A stretch of 64,000 bases of DNA from Bathymodiolus brooksi (taxonomy: Eukaryota > Mollusca > Bivalvia > Mytilida > Modiolidae): the NCBI GenBank assembly GCA_963680875.1, contig OY804590.1:18660886-18724885 (forward strand), given 5' to 3'. Under the pieces are notes generated by a model. The model was not told the DNA's origin. It saw only the letters and a list, made by a program, of their open reading frames with translations, and searched no databases. Made by a program: the position numbers and the translations under genes. Shown one piece after another: positions 48,301 to 58,500 of the stretch (the first letter of the stretch is position 1; each line of letters begins with the position of its first letter).

Positions 48301-49930
48301 AAGAATTTGTTTGAATAGATAGAAAAAAATTCTAAATTTGGCTTTCGGGAAAGTAGGTGAAAAAAAATTAAGGCAAAGACTGCAATATTATGATTGTAAA
48401 CATTGGGTCGTCTTCAGATTCAGTAGTAATTCCAAGAATGTCATCTACTAATATGCTATAAATATTTCCTATTTATATTTTTCAGGTATAGTGGAGTAAA
48501 AGCTATTACAGTGGCTATGATATGCACCTGTTTTGATGCATTAAATATACCAGTATTCTGGCCTATACTTGTTATGTATTTCATATTATTATTCGTTATA
48601 ACCATGAAAAGACAAATAAAGGTAAGATTTCTTATCTCTGGCTTTTGAAATTTTCAATATTTCATATTGCTAGGCTACTAAAATTGTTATTTTAGGGAGC
48701 CCCACTGGTAACTGCAGCCAGGGCTTCCAAGAGAGTTTTTAGGTCTCAGGGCAAAAGGAAACTTGCCCCCCCCTCCTCCAATTCTCCAAATAATGATACT
48801 CAAACTAAGTCCACCACGGTGTATCATAAGCAAGGAATCAGTACAACAAAAACGAATTGTGATTTAGAAAACAGCTTTCTACTTGTTTATTTGTCTGGAA
48901 TCTCATGGGGCCCCCGGGGCACCACCGCGGCTGACCCACCCTCTCAGTGGGCCTGACTGCAGAAAAAATGTGAAGTTTTGTCCCTATAACATATACAGAC
49001 TACATCAAAAACCACTAACCCTAAGACCCAATCTAGTAAAAATTAGTTTGGGCTGGTAAAAAATTCCACAAAATTCTGCTTAATAACAATAGAAAAACAA
49101 TTCTTTAAAATACCTTTAGGACTAATTTTTCAAAATGTTTTTCTCGCAGGCAGCATGTAATTGGTATGTTTACTTTGGTTTTGTTAAGATAGGACAAGGT
49201 AAATTGACAAAGCACACTACAAAACAACAGGCAGTAATGAAACAAGGAAAACAAACAAAATAACAATCAAGAGAAGGGGATTTGGATTATTAGCTCACCT
49301 TGCCAAAGGCAATGTGAGTTTTGCCATCACTGGCATCCTGCGTCCGTTAACTTTTTGCATTTTAATCTTCTCCTCTGAAACCTCTCAGCCAAATGAACTG
49401 AAACTTGGTAGGAAGCATCTATGGAAGGTCCTCTCTAAAGATTGCTCACTGAGCCTCTAGTTGGTGGATAATGCCACTTTCAATAGTATTTTAGTTACTT
49501 CATTGGGAGGATGGAGGTCAATGTTATCGATGAAGGAAAACACACTGGCCGCAAGTCACTGACAAAATTTATTTCATAATGGTGTATCAAGTACGTCTCA
49601 TTATATGTGGAAATCAAACTCACAATTTTTATGATGATAGTTATTGTACAAAATATTTTTTTTTTATTGAAGCATGTGCTAAGATACAAATAATTTTCAA
49701 TGCCAGTATGAGAAATAATTTAATAGCTTATTTAAACACAAAAATAGCAGAAATATTACTGACCTGTTCAACAATTGTGATATATGAACAATTTAATTTG
49801 TAATTTTGATTGAACATATTTTTGCTTTTCATTGCAGCATATGTTGAGATACAAATATTTACCGTTTTCACACGGAAAGAAAAAATATCAAGGCAAAGAA
49901 GATACGGGAAAAGTTGTCAACGCCAAGTGA
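39249..49930 (+). CDS. RER1: RER1, Golgi-to-ER retrieval receptor, complete coding sequence in six exons
   Basis: Coding exons are 39249-39317, 39839-39943, 40746-40845, 41564-41642, 48486-48621 and 49838-49930: 582 nt, 193 aa (human RER1 is 196). All introns are GT-AG and phases agree. RER1 sits in early Golgi membranes and returns ER membrane proteins and unassembled subunits through COPI vesicles. Four hydrophobic segments are seen at about residues 40-57, 60-79, 122-142 and 144-158. Highly conserved family stretches are present: GWYI(I/V)[53 protein letters not shown] and the [14 protein letters not shown] tail. The start ATG has A at -3 and G at +4. No breaks were found. The identification is firm. 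Confidence 0.96.
39430..39600 (-). repeat. SINE fragment, minus strand, in RER1 intron 1
   Basis: On the minus strand it shows the tRNA-like head (TATGGTAGTTGGATTTACAA), a GTTGTCAGTTCGAATTCCG B-box, CGAGGTGTACTCGATACAAC and a short tail. A roughly 25-bp piece around the B-box (AATTCGA.CTGACAACTTAA) is duplicated. Confidence 0.7.
39839..39943 (+). CDS. RER1: RER1 coding exon 2
   Basis: The acceptor is ATTTTTAG and the donor is AAG|GTAGGC. It has 35 codons and contains the first membrane segment ([18 protein letters not shown]). The last 13 bases and the donor are repeated twice more downstream. Confidence 0.94.
39931..40100 (+). repeat. 59-bp tandem repeat duplicating the exon 2 donor site
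   Basis: GTACTTTTTAAAGGTAGGC at 39931 recurs at 39990 and, as GTACTTTTTAAAGGTACAC, at 40049. The unit spans the exon-intron border, so three potential donors exist (before 39944, 40003 and 40062). Use of the second would run into an in-frame TAA just before it. Confidence 0.88.
40101..40745 (+). other. RER1 intron 2, remaining part
   Basis: It contains GGTCGGTCGGTCGGC near 40122 and a stretch (about 40100-40620) that looks like a dispersed repeat of unknown class. No coding signal was seen. Confidence 0.45.
40746..40845 (+). CDS. RER1: RER1 coding exon 3
   Basis: The acceptor is TTTTTCAG and the donor is GAAG|GTATGT. It has 33 codons plus one base and holds the second membrane segment and the start of the conserved loop ([12 protein letters not shown]). 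Confidence 0.95.
40846..41563 (+). other. RER1 intron 3
   Basis: A GT-AG intron of 718 bp, AT-rich, without recognised repeats. Confidence 0.7.
41564..41642 (+). CDS. RER1: RER1 coding exon 4
   Basis: The acceptor is TTTTTTTAG and the donor is TTTTG|GTAAGA. It encodes [14 protein letters not shown]...RRLPEFKF and two bases of the Trp codon that is completed by exon 5. Confidence 0.95.
42293..42470 (+). repeat. tRNA-derived SINE, internally deleted
   Basis: The head GGCCGTGATTGTATGGTAG is joined directly to TCAGTGACTTGCGAGAGG, so the B-box part is missing. The central CTCCGGTTTCCTCCATCAAT and the tail GAAATATTGTTGAAAGTGG are intact. Confidence 0.75.
43068..43325 (+). repeat. tRNA-derived SINE, full length
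   Basis: It has a head with ATATGGGAGTTGGATTTAC, a B-box GTGAGTTCGAATCTCG, the CGACAGGTCGTGGTTTTCTC block, CTCCGGTTTCCTCCAATAAA, the GATATAGCTGAAATATTG tail and a CAAACAAAC-like end. Confidence 0.8.
43655..43862 (+). repeat. tRNA-derived SINE, shortened
   Basis: The head GTGATCATATGATAGTTG leads directly into a GTGAGTGTACTCGATACAAC region with a decayed B-box, then GGTGGTTTTCTCCAGGGAC and a shortened tail. Nearly identical copies lie at 45632-45838 and 47836-48040. Confidence 0.75.
44093..44360 (+). repeat. tRNA-derived SINE, full length, in cassette unit 1
   Basis: It has the same order of blocks as 43068-43325, with B-box GTGAGTTCGAATCTCG and tail ending AAATAAACAAACAAACA. The unit-2 copy lies at about 46070-46335. 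Confidence 0.8.
44362..44572 (-). repeat. diverged minus-strand SINE paired with the preceding one
   Basis: On the minus strand the blocks are CTACCGGTGCAATCAGTGCC, AGTTTGATTCAAAAAC, an ACTTGTAGCAAGTCAGTGA block, CTCCATCAATAAAACTAAC and ATGGAAAGTGGCAT. Equivalent segments lie at about 42475-42680, 43328-43540, 45252-45470, 46338-46550 and 47455-47670. Confidence 0.6.
44680..45003 (+). repeat. 45-bp minisatellite, 7 copies
   Basis: The unit is AAACAGAGAGGGTCAACAAT, ATCAACAAAACAAACAATCA, CCTTT. Because 45 is divisible by three, both strands show long repetitive open frames, which are not genes. The copies are nearly identical (ATTAAC and GGGGG variants). Confidence 0.92.
45632..45838 (+). repeat. 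tRNA-derived SINE, shortened, second copy
   Basis: Nearly identical to 43655-43862, offset by about 1,976 bp; it has GTGTATTTGATACAAC where the first copy has GTGTACTCGATACAAC. Confidence 0.75.
46070..46335 (+). repeat. tRNA-derived SINE, full length, in cassette unit 2
   Basis: Near-identical to 44093-44360 by the same 1,976-bp offset, showing that the duplication is much younger than the SINE insertion. Confidence 0.8.
46655..47205 (+). repeat. 45-bp minisatellite, 12 copies
   Basis: Same unit as 44680-45003 with five more copies; this explains nearly all of the length difference between the two large cassette units (2,202 against 1,976 bp). Confidence 0.92.
47836..48040 (+). repeat. tRNA-derived SINE, shortened, third copy
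   Basis: Near-identical to 45632-45838, offset by about 2,202 bp. Confidence 0.75.
48486..48621 (+). CDS. RER1: RER1 coding exon 5
   Basis: The acceptor is ATTTTTCAG and the donor is AAG|GTAAGA. It completes the Trp codon and encodes 45 more residues with the third and fourth membrane segments and the start of the basic cytosolic tail (TMKRQIK). Confidence 0.96.
49293..49445 (+). repeat. hairpin-headed repeat element, truncated copy
   Basis: The hairpin AGCTCACCTTGCC-AAA-GGCAATGTGAGTT (49293-49321) is followed by TTGCCATCACTGGC, a single CGTCCGTTAAC, TTTTTGCATTTTAATCTTCT and one module (CTGAAACCTCTCAGCC, AACTTGG, GGAAGGTCCTCT). It is the short form of the element at 55125. Confidence 0.75.
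49450..49640 (-). repeat. degraded SINE, minus strand, in RER1 intron 5
   Basis: On the minus strand: a weak B-box region (GAGTTTGATTTCC), GATACACCATTATGAAATAA, GTCAGTGACTTGCGGCC and an AATACTATTGAAAGTGGC tail. Confidence 0.6.
49838..49930 (+). CDS. RER1: RER1 coding exon 6 and stop
   Basis: The acceptor is TTCATTGCAG; there are 30 codons and TGA at 49928-49930. It encodes [19 protein letters not shown] and then [11 protein letters not shown], the basic cytosolic tail that ends the family. Confidence 0.95.
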   Translation, partial: HMLRYKYLPFSHGKKKYQGKEDTGKVVNAK

Positions 49931-50714
49931 TGATAGTGTAACATAGATATTATTAATTCATTGTACAAATCCATATATCAAAACAAAAGATGGCTGTGGG
50001 GACGTGGCATCTCCTGTAGCAACAATGATACATGAGCGTGGCATCTCCTGTAGCAAGAAGATTACATGGGCGTGGCATCACCTGTAGCAAGATGGCTGTG
50101 AGGCGTGGCATCTCCTGTAGGAAGAATATTACAAGACACTTAATTGATACTATTAATTCTTTTTTTATTATTGAAATCTTTTAAAGTTTTTATAATGAAA
50201 ACACACACAACATTTTGGTAGCTTATCTTTTTTGGTGTTAGTAATTTATATATACGTCAGGTCTTGCGATCATGCAACTTACGAGCACAGGATTTGTATG
50301 CATGCTGGAAAATCGTACTAACAGTTTCATGCCCATAAATCCTTATGTTACAAAGTTATTACATGTTCAAACTATTTCTTTGAACTATTTTTTAGGAAAT
50401 GAATCGGTCGTTACTAATAAAAATTAATTCTTAATCCCAAAAGATCTATACCACATGTTTATGAATTTAAAATCTGTAATCAGAAGTATAATGAATACAT
50501 TAAGACAATTGTTAGTTTTAATAAATATAAAATATCTTTTATTTATGCAAAATATGATTATATTGACAGCATGTTGTCTTCTTAAATTTAAATATCTATG
50601 TGTAACAGTGGAGTTCATTATTGAGTGTTTGATTTTTCATTCAGATATTGCTCTATAGCTAGAATATGTCAAATGAATGGATAGATGGCTTGCTTTTGAA
50701 GTAATTTCAATAAA
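49931..50714 (+). other. RER1 3'UTR with candidate polyadenylation signal
   Basis: AT-rich sequence after the stop. A motif with CGTGGCATCTCCTGTAGCAA is repeated four times with 33-41-bp spacing at about 49998-50125. AATAAA at 50709-50714 is a plausible poly(A) signal. The extent is inferred. Confidence 0.45.
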
Positions 50715-51006
50715 AGGAACTCAATTTCACTTTGTTATAGGCTAGTTTGCGATTCTTCAGGGGTTCAAAATTATTTTTTAATGTGATAGTTCCTGGCCCT
50801 TTTAGTGTTGAGCCCTATTGCTTGATCTACAAGAAGGTCCTGTTTTACTCTTAGCAAAAGCAATTATGTAGTTTGTGTTGTTGCCTAGGAAACAAAGCGA
50901 CACATGAACATAGATTCTAATACAAATCACCATAATTTTAAAATGAAACAAGCTAGTCTATTTATTTCAGTATTCTTACTTGCAAACAGAAATTGTTTGT
51001 TTGTTA

Positions 51007-52120
51007 TCCCCTCGCCAACGAAGTTGCAAAGGGATATCATATAGTAACGCTACCGTCCGTCCATCCGTAACATCCTTGTGAACTGGGTCAAATTTTTACC
51101 ACATAACATCCTTGTGAACACTAGAATCAACATCCTTCGATGGATTTTGACCAAACTTGGTACATACTTAGTCCTTAAGATAATATGGAACCCAATTGAT
51201 TTTCAAGGTCAAAGGTCAAGGTCACCAGGTCAAATTTTTACCGCATAACATCCTTGTGAACACTCTAGAATCAACATCCTTCAATGGATTTTGACCAAAC
51301 TTGGTACATACTCAGTCCTTAAGAGAATCTGGAACCCTATTGATTTTCAAGGTGACCGGGTCAAATTTTTACTGCGTAACTTCCTTGTGAACACTCTAGA
51401 ATCAACATCCTTCAATGGATTTTGACCAAACTTGGTACATACTTAGTACTTTAGAAAATCTGGAACCCTATTGATTTTCAAGGTCAACGGTCAAGGTCAC
51501 CGGGTCAAATTTTTACCACGTAACATCCTTGTGAACACTAGAATCAACATCCTTCAATGGATTTTGACCAAACTTGGTACATACTTAGTCCTTCAGAAAA
51601 TCTGGAACCCTATTGATTTTCAAGGTCAAAGCTCAAGGTCACTGGGTCAAATTTATACCACGTAACATCCTTGTGAACACTAGAATCAACATCCTTCAAT
51701 GGATTTTGACCAAACTTGGTACATACTTAGTCCTTAGATAATATGGAACCCAATTGATTTTCAAGGTCAAAGGTCAAGGTCACTGGGTCAAATTTTTACC
51801 ACATAACATCCTTGTGAACACTCTAGAATCAACATCCTTCAATGGATTTTGACCAAACTTGGTACATACTTAGTCCTTAAGAGAATCTGGAACCCTATTG
51901 ATTTTCAGGGTCAAAGGTCTAGGTCATTTGGTCAAATTTTTACTGCGTAACATCCTTGTGAACACTAGAATCAACATCCTTCAATGGATTTTGACCGAAC
52001 TTGGTACATGCTTAGTCCTTCAGAGAATCTGGAACCCTATTGATTTTCAAGGTCAAAGGTCAAGGTCACCGGGTCAAATTTTTAGGTGAGGGGATACACC
52101 ACGCTTTGCGTTGCCCTTGT
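51007..52120 (+). repeat. hairpin-headed element with internal ~142-bp tandem array
   Basis: The head TATCCCCTCGCCAAC-GAA-GTTGCAAAGGGATA (about 51008-51040) and CCGTCCGTCCATCCG are followed by seven units of 132-144 bp containing TAACATCCTTGTGAACACT, AGAATCAACATCCTTCAATG, TTTTGACCAAACTTGGTACA and TCAAGGTCA (unit starts 51106, 51245, 51377, 51521, 51663, 51804 and 51948). It ends AGGTGAGGGGATACACCACG, which complements the head. The element is complete and non-coding. Confidence 0.85.
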
Positions 52121-53464
52121 TGTTTTTTTTTTGTGAAAGATAGATAATTTAGTCAAAGATCAAAAGTTCTGTGAACACAGCTAAATACCAAAGCGAAAGT
52201 CTGAAGTCGACAATGGAAGGTCATGAACCTCAAATCTACATAATATTGAACCCCAGAACTGTATTTATATAGTCTATGTATATTACCAGAAATCCATTGC
52301 AAAAAGAAATGTACAATCTATCTTTGTGGAGTGATATGATTACAGTAATATTTCTACTTAGCATTTCACCAGAAGAAACAATTATCACAAGAATCTACTA
52401 ACGTAATTTGTGTTGGGGAAAAACAAAGAAGGACTTCTGATTTTCATTCATTAAAACTACCAATATTCAATGTTATTCAAATTATTTCAGTATCGATTCA
52501 TTTTCTTTTCTGAATTTTTTCTTTAAAAAAATAACAACAACAAAAAAAGACGGTTGTGCACTGCTGAAATCTTGCTTGTTTTTTCTATTCCTTACAAATT
52601 TCAAAGTATTATTTGTAAAACTTCAAGCATAAGATATTTTTTGCTGCGTCGTGACCTGTTTTTGTCATTTTTGTTTTTCCTCTCATGTTGGTAACCCTTG
52701 TGTACCTATTGGTTTGTTCATTTTGCAATATCCTAGAATTTTATCCTTTTAATGCTGATCATGTGACCTAAAAGCCAAAATTTCATTATTGGCTGTTTGT
52801 TTGAATTTGAAAATATGTTTCGTTTCACTCATTTTTTATCAAAACAATTGACATGTAATTCAGTCACATTCCGCCATCAACTTTTTTTAATTATTTTCAA
52901 ATTTCAAAAGAATGGTAAAAAAAGATATTGACATTTTCAGAAAGAATTAAATATTCCAGAAATAGTTATAATTTATGTTCAGTATACACTACGTTTATTC
53001 CTTTACAAAAATAAACAAATTAGAAAAAAAGATTATATTCAGGCTAAACAATCTTGTAGCTTTTTTGTCAACATTGTTATGGGATGGGTATGGATGCCTT
53101 ATACCTGTGTATGGATGTCTTGTGCATATGTATAATATACCTGCCTTGTACATGTGTTACTCTAATGTGTGTTTGTATGTACATGTATATATGATATTGT
53201 CTTTATTTATGAATAAATGTGTGCCATCTTGATTGGTGAAAATATGATATATTTCTCAGATTTGTAATGGAACAATTCCTAAGCTTGCTTTCCCTTATCT
53301 TGGTTTATTTTGGAAAAAAAGTTTCATTTCTTTATTAAAATTTACTTTATTGCTTACATTTTGTTTTGCCAAAATAATTATAAGATGATGATATTCTTCT
53401 CCACTTTCATTTCTACATTTGTGGATGGGGGTAAGGTGTATACAACAAATGACATGTACTCCCT
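52121..53464. other. intergenic DNA, no gene recognised
   Basis: AT-rich; no repeat family or coding signal recognised. Confidence 0.6.
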
Positions 53465-53847
53465 ACTGGATTACTGTGCCCACACTTAAGACCTTGGTTA
53501 TGTAATTATTATTAAAACTAAGGTCATCATGGTCGTGATCATATGGTAGCTGGATTTACAGCTACCTGTGCAATCAGTGCCTATCACCACTAAAGTTGTG
53601 AGTTCGAACCTTGTTCATGGCAAGGTGTACTGTATACAATATTATATGATAAAGTTAGTCAGTGACTTGTGGCATGTTGGTGGTTTTTCTCTGGGTCCTC
53701 TTAGTTTCCTCCACCAATAAAACTGACTGCCACGATATAACAGAAATTTGTTGAAAGTGGCATTATACACCATAAAATCAACCAATCCAACTGGATTACT
53801 ATGTCCACTGTTATACCTTGGTAATGTAGTTATTATTAAAACTAAGG
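53465..53847 (+). repeat. full-length SINE flanked by ~58-bp direct duplications
   Basis: The SINE lies at 53525-53785: head GTGATCATATGGTAGCTGG, B-box GTGAGTTCGAACCTTG, block GGTGGTTTTTCTCTGGGTCC, TTTCCTCCACCAATAAAAC and tail AATTTGTTGAAAGTGGCATT. On both sides stands ACTGGATTACT...TTATTATTAAAACTAAGG, 58-60 bp long and diverged by several changes. Confidence 0.8.
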
Positions 53848-55124
53848 TTCTCCTCCCTCAGACATAGGTGACATTAGTCAATTTTGTCTATCCTGTTTAG
53901 GCTATTTGGTATTCCTGCTCACAAAATGTTTAATTATTTGACTTTCAATTTTAAGCGTACCTAATGAAGGTTATTCCAGAAAAGTGGGGGTGCACATTAA
54001 TTTGATATCTACATTTTTATTACTATGACAATCCAATGGGCTGAAGTACCAAATATACTATTAATAAAAATCAATTTACAAATGTTTAAATAAAAGGTTT
54101 AAACCTGGAGTGAATATTATCTGAACATTAAGGTTTTAGCAGTAACGAGGCTTTTGGAACATGCCAAAACATATTTTTTAGTGTAGCTCAAACATGATGC
54201 TTCCCAATTTTTTTTATCTCAAATTTATGAATTTTATAATGCTTTATGAGTAGACATTGATGTACATGTATATATGGTCAATGTACAACAGTTTTATTCT
54301 TCAAATGAGTTGTTGGCATTCAAAATGCAATTTCTATTAAAAAAAATGTTTTTTTTTAAAGATGGTATTTTTTTTATATTTATTAAACAAATAAAGATTT
54401 CTTTTATTAGCTAGCTAGAATGTAGTGCAAAATACTAACAGGAAATCAAGCATTATTACTTGGAATTCAACTAAAGTTGGAATAACTTATTTGCTATCAA
54501 AACTTGGAAAAATTAGCATATCTTCTCATTCACTAAAATGTGATAGGGGAGATAACTCAGTCATGTCTGGCATTTTTTCAATTAAAAAAATATTTTGATT
54601 ATTAAAAAACATCAGAAAAGGGACAGTACCATAATAAAATAACTTAAGAATTATTGTTGTATAATTACCTACTACTTAATGTTCAATTTGAAGCCAAAAA
54701 TTTGTTGCTCTGTACTGTTTAAAAAAAAAATACCATTGAAAAAATGACTTAAAAGCGAGTATGTTCAAGTGAATACCCCCATATCTAAATGGTGCCATTA
54801 TCATGGTGATTGTAACAGATGAAATACATTTTTATCTTTGAAATATTGTATATAACAAGTTAATGTATATAATTTCAAATGTGTTAAATTTCTAACACAG
54901 GAAATTTATTAAAGAGAATTATATTATAGATTGAAAATTATTCTTTCATTTTTAGTGCCTTATGCTGATAGAATGATAGGATGGTCTCATATTATTTGTA
55001 TGCAGTCGGTTTCAGATATCCATTGGTTACCTGTGTATAGATGGCATTTCTCATTGCTCGACCCACAGAGAATTTTCATTGAATGCAAATTATTCACGAA
55101 TACTTGTGGGATGGTCTCTTATTA
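53848..55124. other. intergenic DNA, no gene recognised
   Basis: AT-rich with several A/T runs; nothing recognised. Confidence 0.6.
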
Positions 55125-55511
55125 GTTCACCTGGACCAAAGGTCCATGTGAACTATTGCCATCACTTGGCGTCCGTCGTCTGTCGTCTGTCGTCTGTAGT
55201 CTGTCGTCTGTCGTCTGTCGTCTGTCGTCTGTAAACTTTTCACATTTCAAGCTTCTTCTCCGAAACCACTTGGCCGATTGGAACCGAACTTAGCAGGAAT
55301 GTTCCTTGGAAGGTCCTCTACAAAGTTACTGTTTTTCGTTCCAGTCGGATATTCAATATGGCTGCCAGGGCCAATAATATGCTCTGATTGGCTGAAATTT
55401 CAAAGATCTTCTTCTCCGAAACTAATGAACTGACTGAACCCAAACTGTAAAGGAATGATCATTGGAATGTCCTTTACCAAGTTACTGTTTTTTTTGCCGA
55501 TCGGAAATCCA
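55125..55511 (+). repeat. hairpin head and diverged first modules of the satellite-bearing element
   Basis: The hairpin GTTCACCTGGACC-AAA-GGTCCATGTGAAC (about 55125-55153) is followed by TTGCCATCACTTGGCGTCCG, a GTCTGTC(GTCTGTC)n microsatellite (about 55175-55233), AAACTTTTCACATTTC and two diverged ~160-bp modules (CTTCTTCTCCGAAACCACTT, TTCTTCTCCGAAACTAATGA). The modules merge into the regular satellite to the right. Confidence 0.8.
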
Positions 55512-58500
55512 AGATGGCCGCCATCGCAGGACATAGATTAACATTGGACCCTATGGGAAAATGTTCAAATGCCTTCTTCTCAGAAACTACAAATATGATT
55601 AAAGCCAAACTGTACATGAATGTTCATTGGATGGTCCTCTACAATCTTAAGGTTTTTTGTTCCGATATGAAATTCAAAATGGCGGCTACGGCAGGACTTA
55701 GTTTAACATTGGACCCTATGGGAAAAATGTTTCAAAATGCTTCTTCTCTGAAACCACTTGGACAGTTGAAACCAAACTGCCCAGGAATGATCATTGGAAG
55801 GTCCTCTACAAATTTAATGTTTTTTATGCCGGTCGGAAATCCAAGATGGCCGCCACCGCAGGACATAGATTAACATTGGACCCTATGGGAAAATGTTCAA
55901 ATGCCTTCTTCTCAGAAACTACAAATATGATTAAAGCCAAACTGTACATGAATGTTCATTGGATGGTCCTCTACAATCTTAAGGTTTTTTGTTCCGATAT
56001 GAAATTCAAAATGGCGGCTACGGCAGGACTTAGTTTAACATTGGACCCTATGGGAAAAATGTTTCAAAATGCTTCTTCTCTGAAACCACTTAGACAGTTG
56101 AAACCAAACCGCCCAGGAATGATCATTGGAAGGTCCTCTACAAATTTTCTGTTTTTTATGCCGGTCGGAAATCCAAGATGGCCGCCACCACAGGACATAG
56201 ATTAACATTGGACCCTATGGGAAAATGTTCAAATGCCTTCTTCTCAGAAACTACAAATATTATTAAAGCCAAACTGTACATGAATGTTCATTGGATGGTC
56301 CTCTACAATCTTAAGGTTTTTTGTTCCGATATGAAATTCAAAATGGCGGCTACGGCAGGACTTAGTTTAACATTGGACCCTATGGGAAAAATGTTTCAAA
56401 ATGCTTCTTCTCTGAAACCACTTGGACAGTTGAAACCAAACTGCCCAGGAATGATCATTGGAAGGTCCTCTACAAATTTTCTGTTTTTTATGCCGGTCGG
56501 AAATCCAAGATGGCCGCCACCGCAGGACATAGATTAACATTGGACCCTATGGGAAAATGTTCAAATGCCTTCTTCTCAGAAACTACAAATATGATTAAAG
56601 CCAAACTGTACATGAATGTTCATTGGATGGTCCTCTACAATCTTAAGGTTTTTTGTTCCGATATGAAATTCAAAATGGCGGCTACGGCAGAACTTAGTTT
56701 AACATTGGACCCTATGGGGGAAAAATGTTTCAAAATGCTTCTTCTCTGAAACCACTTGGACAGTTGAAACCAAACTGCCCAGGAATGATCATTGGAAGGT
56801 CCTCTACAAATTTTCCGTTTTTTATGCCGGTCAGAAATCCAAGATGGCCGCCACCGCAGGACATAGATTAACATTGGACCCTATGGGAAAATATTCAAAT
56901 GCCTTCTACTCAGAAACTACAAATATGATTAAAGCCAAACTGTACATGAATGTTCATTAGATGGTCCTCTACAAACTTTACGTTTTTTGTTCTGGTATGA
57001 AATTCAAAATGGCGGCTACGGCAGGACTTAGTTTAACATTGGACCCTATGGGGAAAATGTTTCAAAATGCTTCTTCTCTGAAACCACTTGGACAGTTGAA
57101 ACCAAACTGCCCAGGAATGATCATTGGAAGGTCCTCTACAAATTTAAAGTTTTTTATGCCGGTCGGAAATCCAAGATGGCCGCCACCGCAGGACATAGAT
57201 TAACATTGGACCCTATGGGAAAATATTCAAATGCCTTCTACTCAGAAACTACAAATATGATTAAAGCCAAACTGTACATGAATGTTCATTAGATGGTCCT
57301 CTACAAACTTTACGTTTTTTGTTCTGGTATGAAATTCAAAATGGCGGCTACGGCAGGACTTAGTTTAACATTGGACCCTATGGGAAAAATGTTTCAAAAC
57401 GCTTCTTCTCTGAAACCACTTGGATAATTGAAACCAAACTGCCCAGGAATGATCATTGGAAGGTCCTCTACAAATTTTATGTTTTTTATGCCGATCGGAA
57501 ATCCAAGATGGCCACCACCGCAATACATAGATTAACATTGGACCCTATGGGAAAATGTTCAAATGCCTTCTACTCAGAAACTACAAATATGATTAAAGCC
57601 AAACTGTACATGAATGTTCATTAGATGGTCCTCTACAAACTTTACGTTTTTTGTTCTGGTATGAAATTCAAAATGGCGGCTACGGCAGGACTTAGTTTAA
57701 CATTGGACCCTATGGGAAAAATGTTTCAAAATGCTTCTTCTCTGAAACCACTTGGACAGTTGAAACTAAACTGCCCAGGAATGATCATTGGAAGGTCCTC
57801 TACAAATTTTCTGTTTTTTATGCCGGTCGGAAATCCAAGATGGCCACCACCGCAGGACATAGATTAACATTGGACCCTATGGGAAAATGTTCAAATGCCT
57901 TCTTCTCAGAAACTACAAATATGATTAAAGCCAAACTGTACATGAATGTTCATTGGATGGTCCTCTACAAACTTTGCGTTTTTTGTTCCGATATAAAATT
58001 CAAAATGGCGGCTACGGCAGGACTTAGTTTAACATTGGACCCTATGGGATAAATGTTTCAAAACGCTTCTTCTCTGAAACCACTTGGATAATTGAAACCA
58101 AACTGCCCAGGAATGATCATTGGAAGGTCCTCTACAAGGTGTGTGTTTTTTATGCCGATCGGAAATCCAAGATGGCCACCACCGCAGGACATAGATTAAC
58201 ATTGGACCCTATGGGAAAATGTTCAAATGCCTTCTTCTCAGAAACTACAAATATGATTAAAGCCAAACTGTACAAGAATGTTCATTGGATGGTCCTCTAC
58301 AAACTTTACGTTTTTTGTTCCGATATGAAATTCAAAATGGCGGCTACGGCAGTACTTAGTTTAACATTGGACCCTATGGGAAAAATGTTTCAAAATGCTT
58401 CTTCTCTGAAACCACTTGGACAGTTGAAACCAAACTGCCCAGGAATGATCATTGGAAGGTCCTCTACAAAGTTTCTGTTTTTTATACCGGTCGGAAATCC

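Larger units (their letters stand above)
48622..49837 (+). other. RER1 intron 5
   Basis: A GT-AG intron of 1,216 bp. It holds a hairpin-headed repeat fragment (49293-49445) and a degraded minus-strand SINE (about 49450-49640). A C-rich patch lies near 48768 and a GC-rich one near 48908-48925. Confidence 0.75.

Noticed and set aside
48713..48961. hAT-like element in RER1 intron 5 (CTGCAGCCAGGGCTT ... GGGCCTGACTGCAG)
   Set aside because: The inverted ends are only about 13 bp with mismatches and no 8-bp target duplication could be found.
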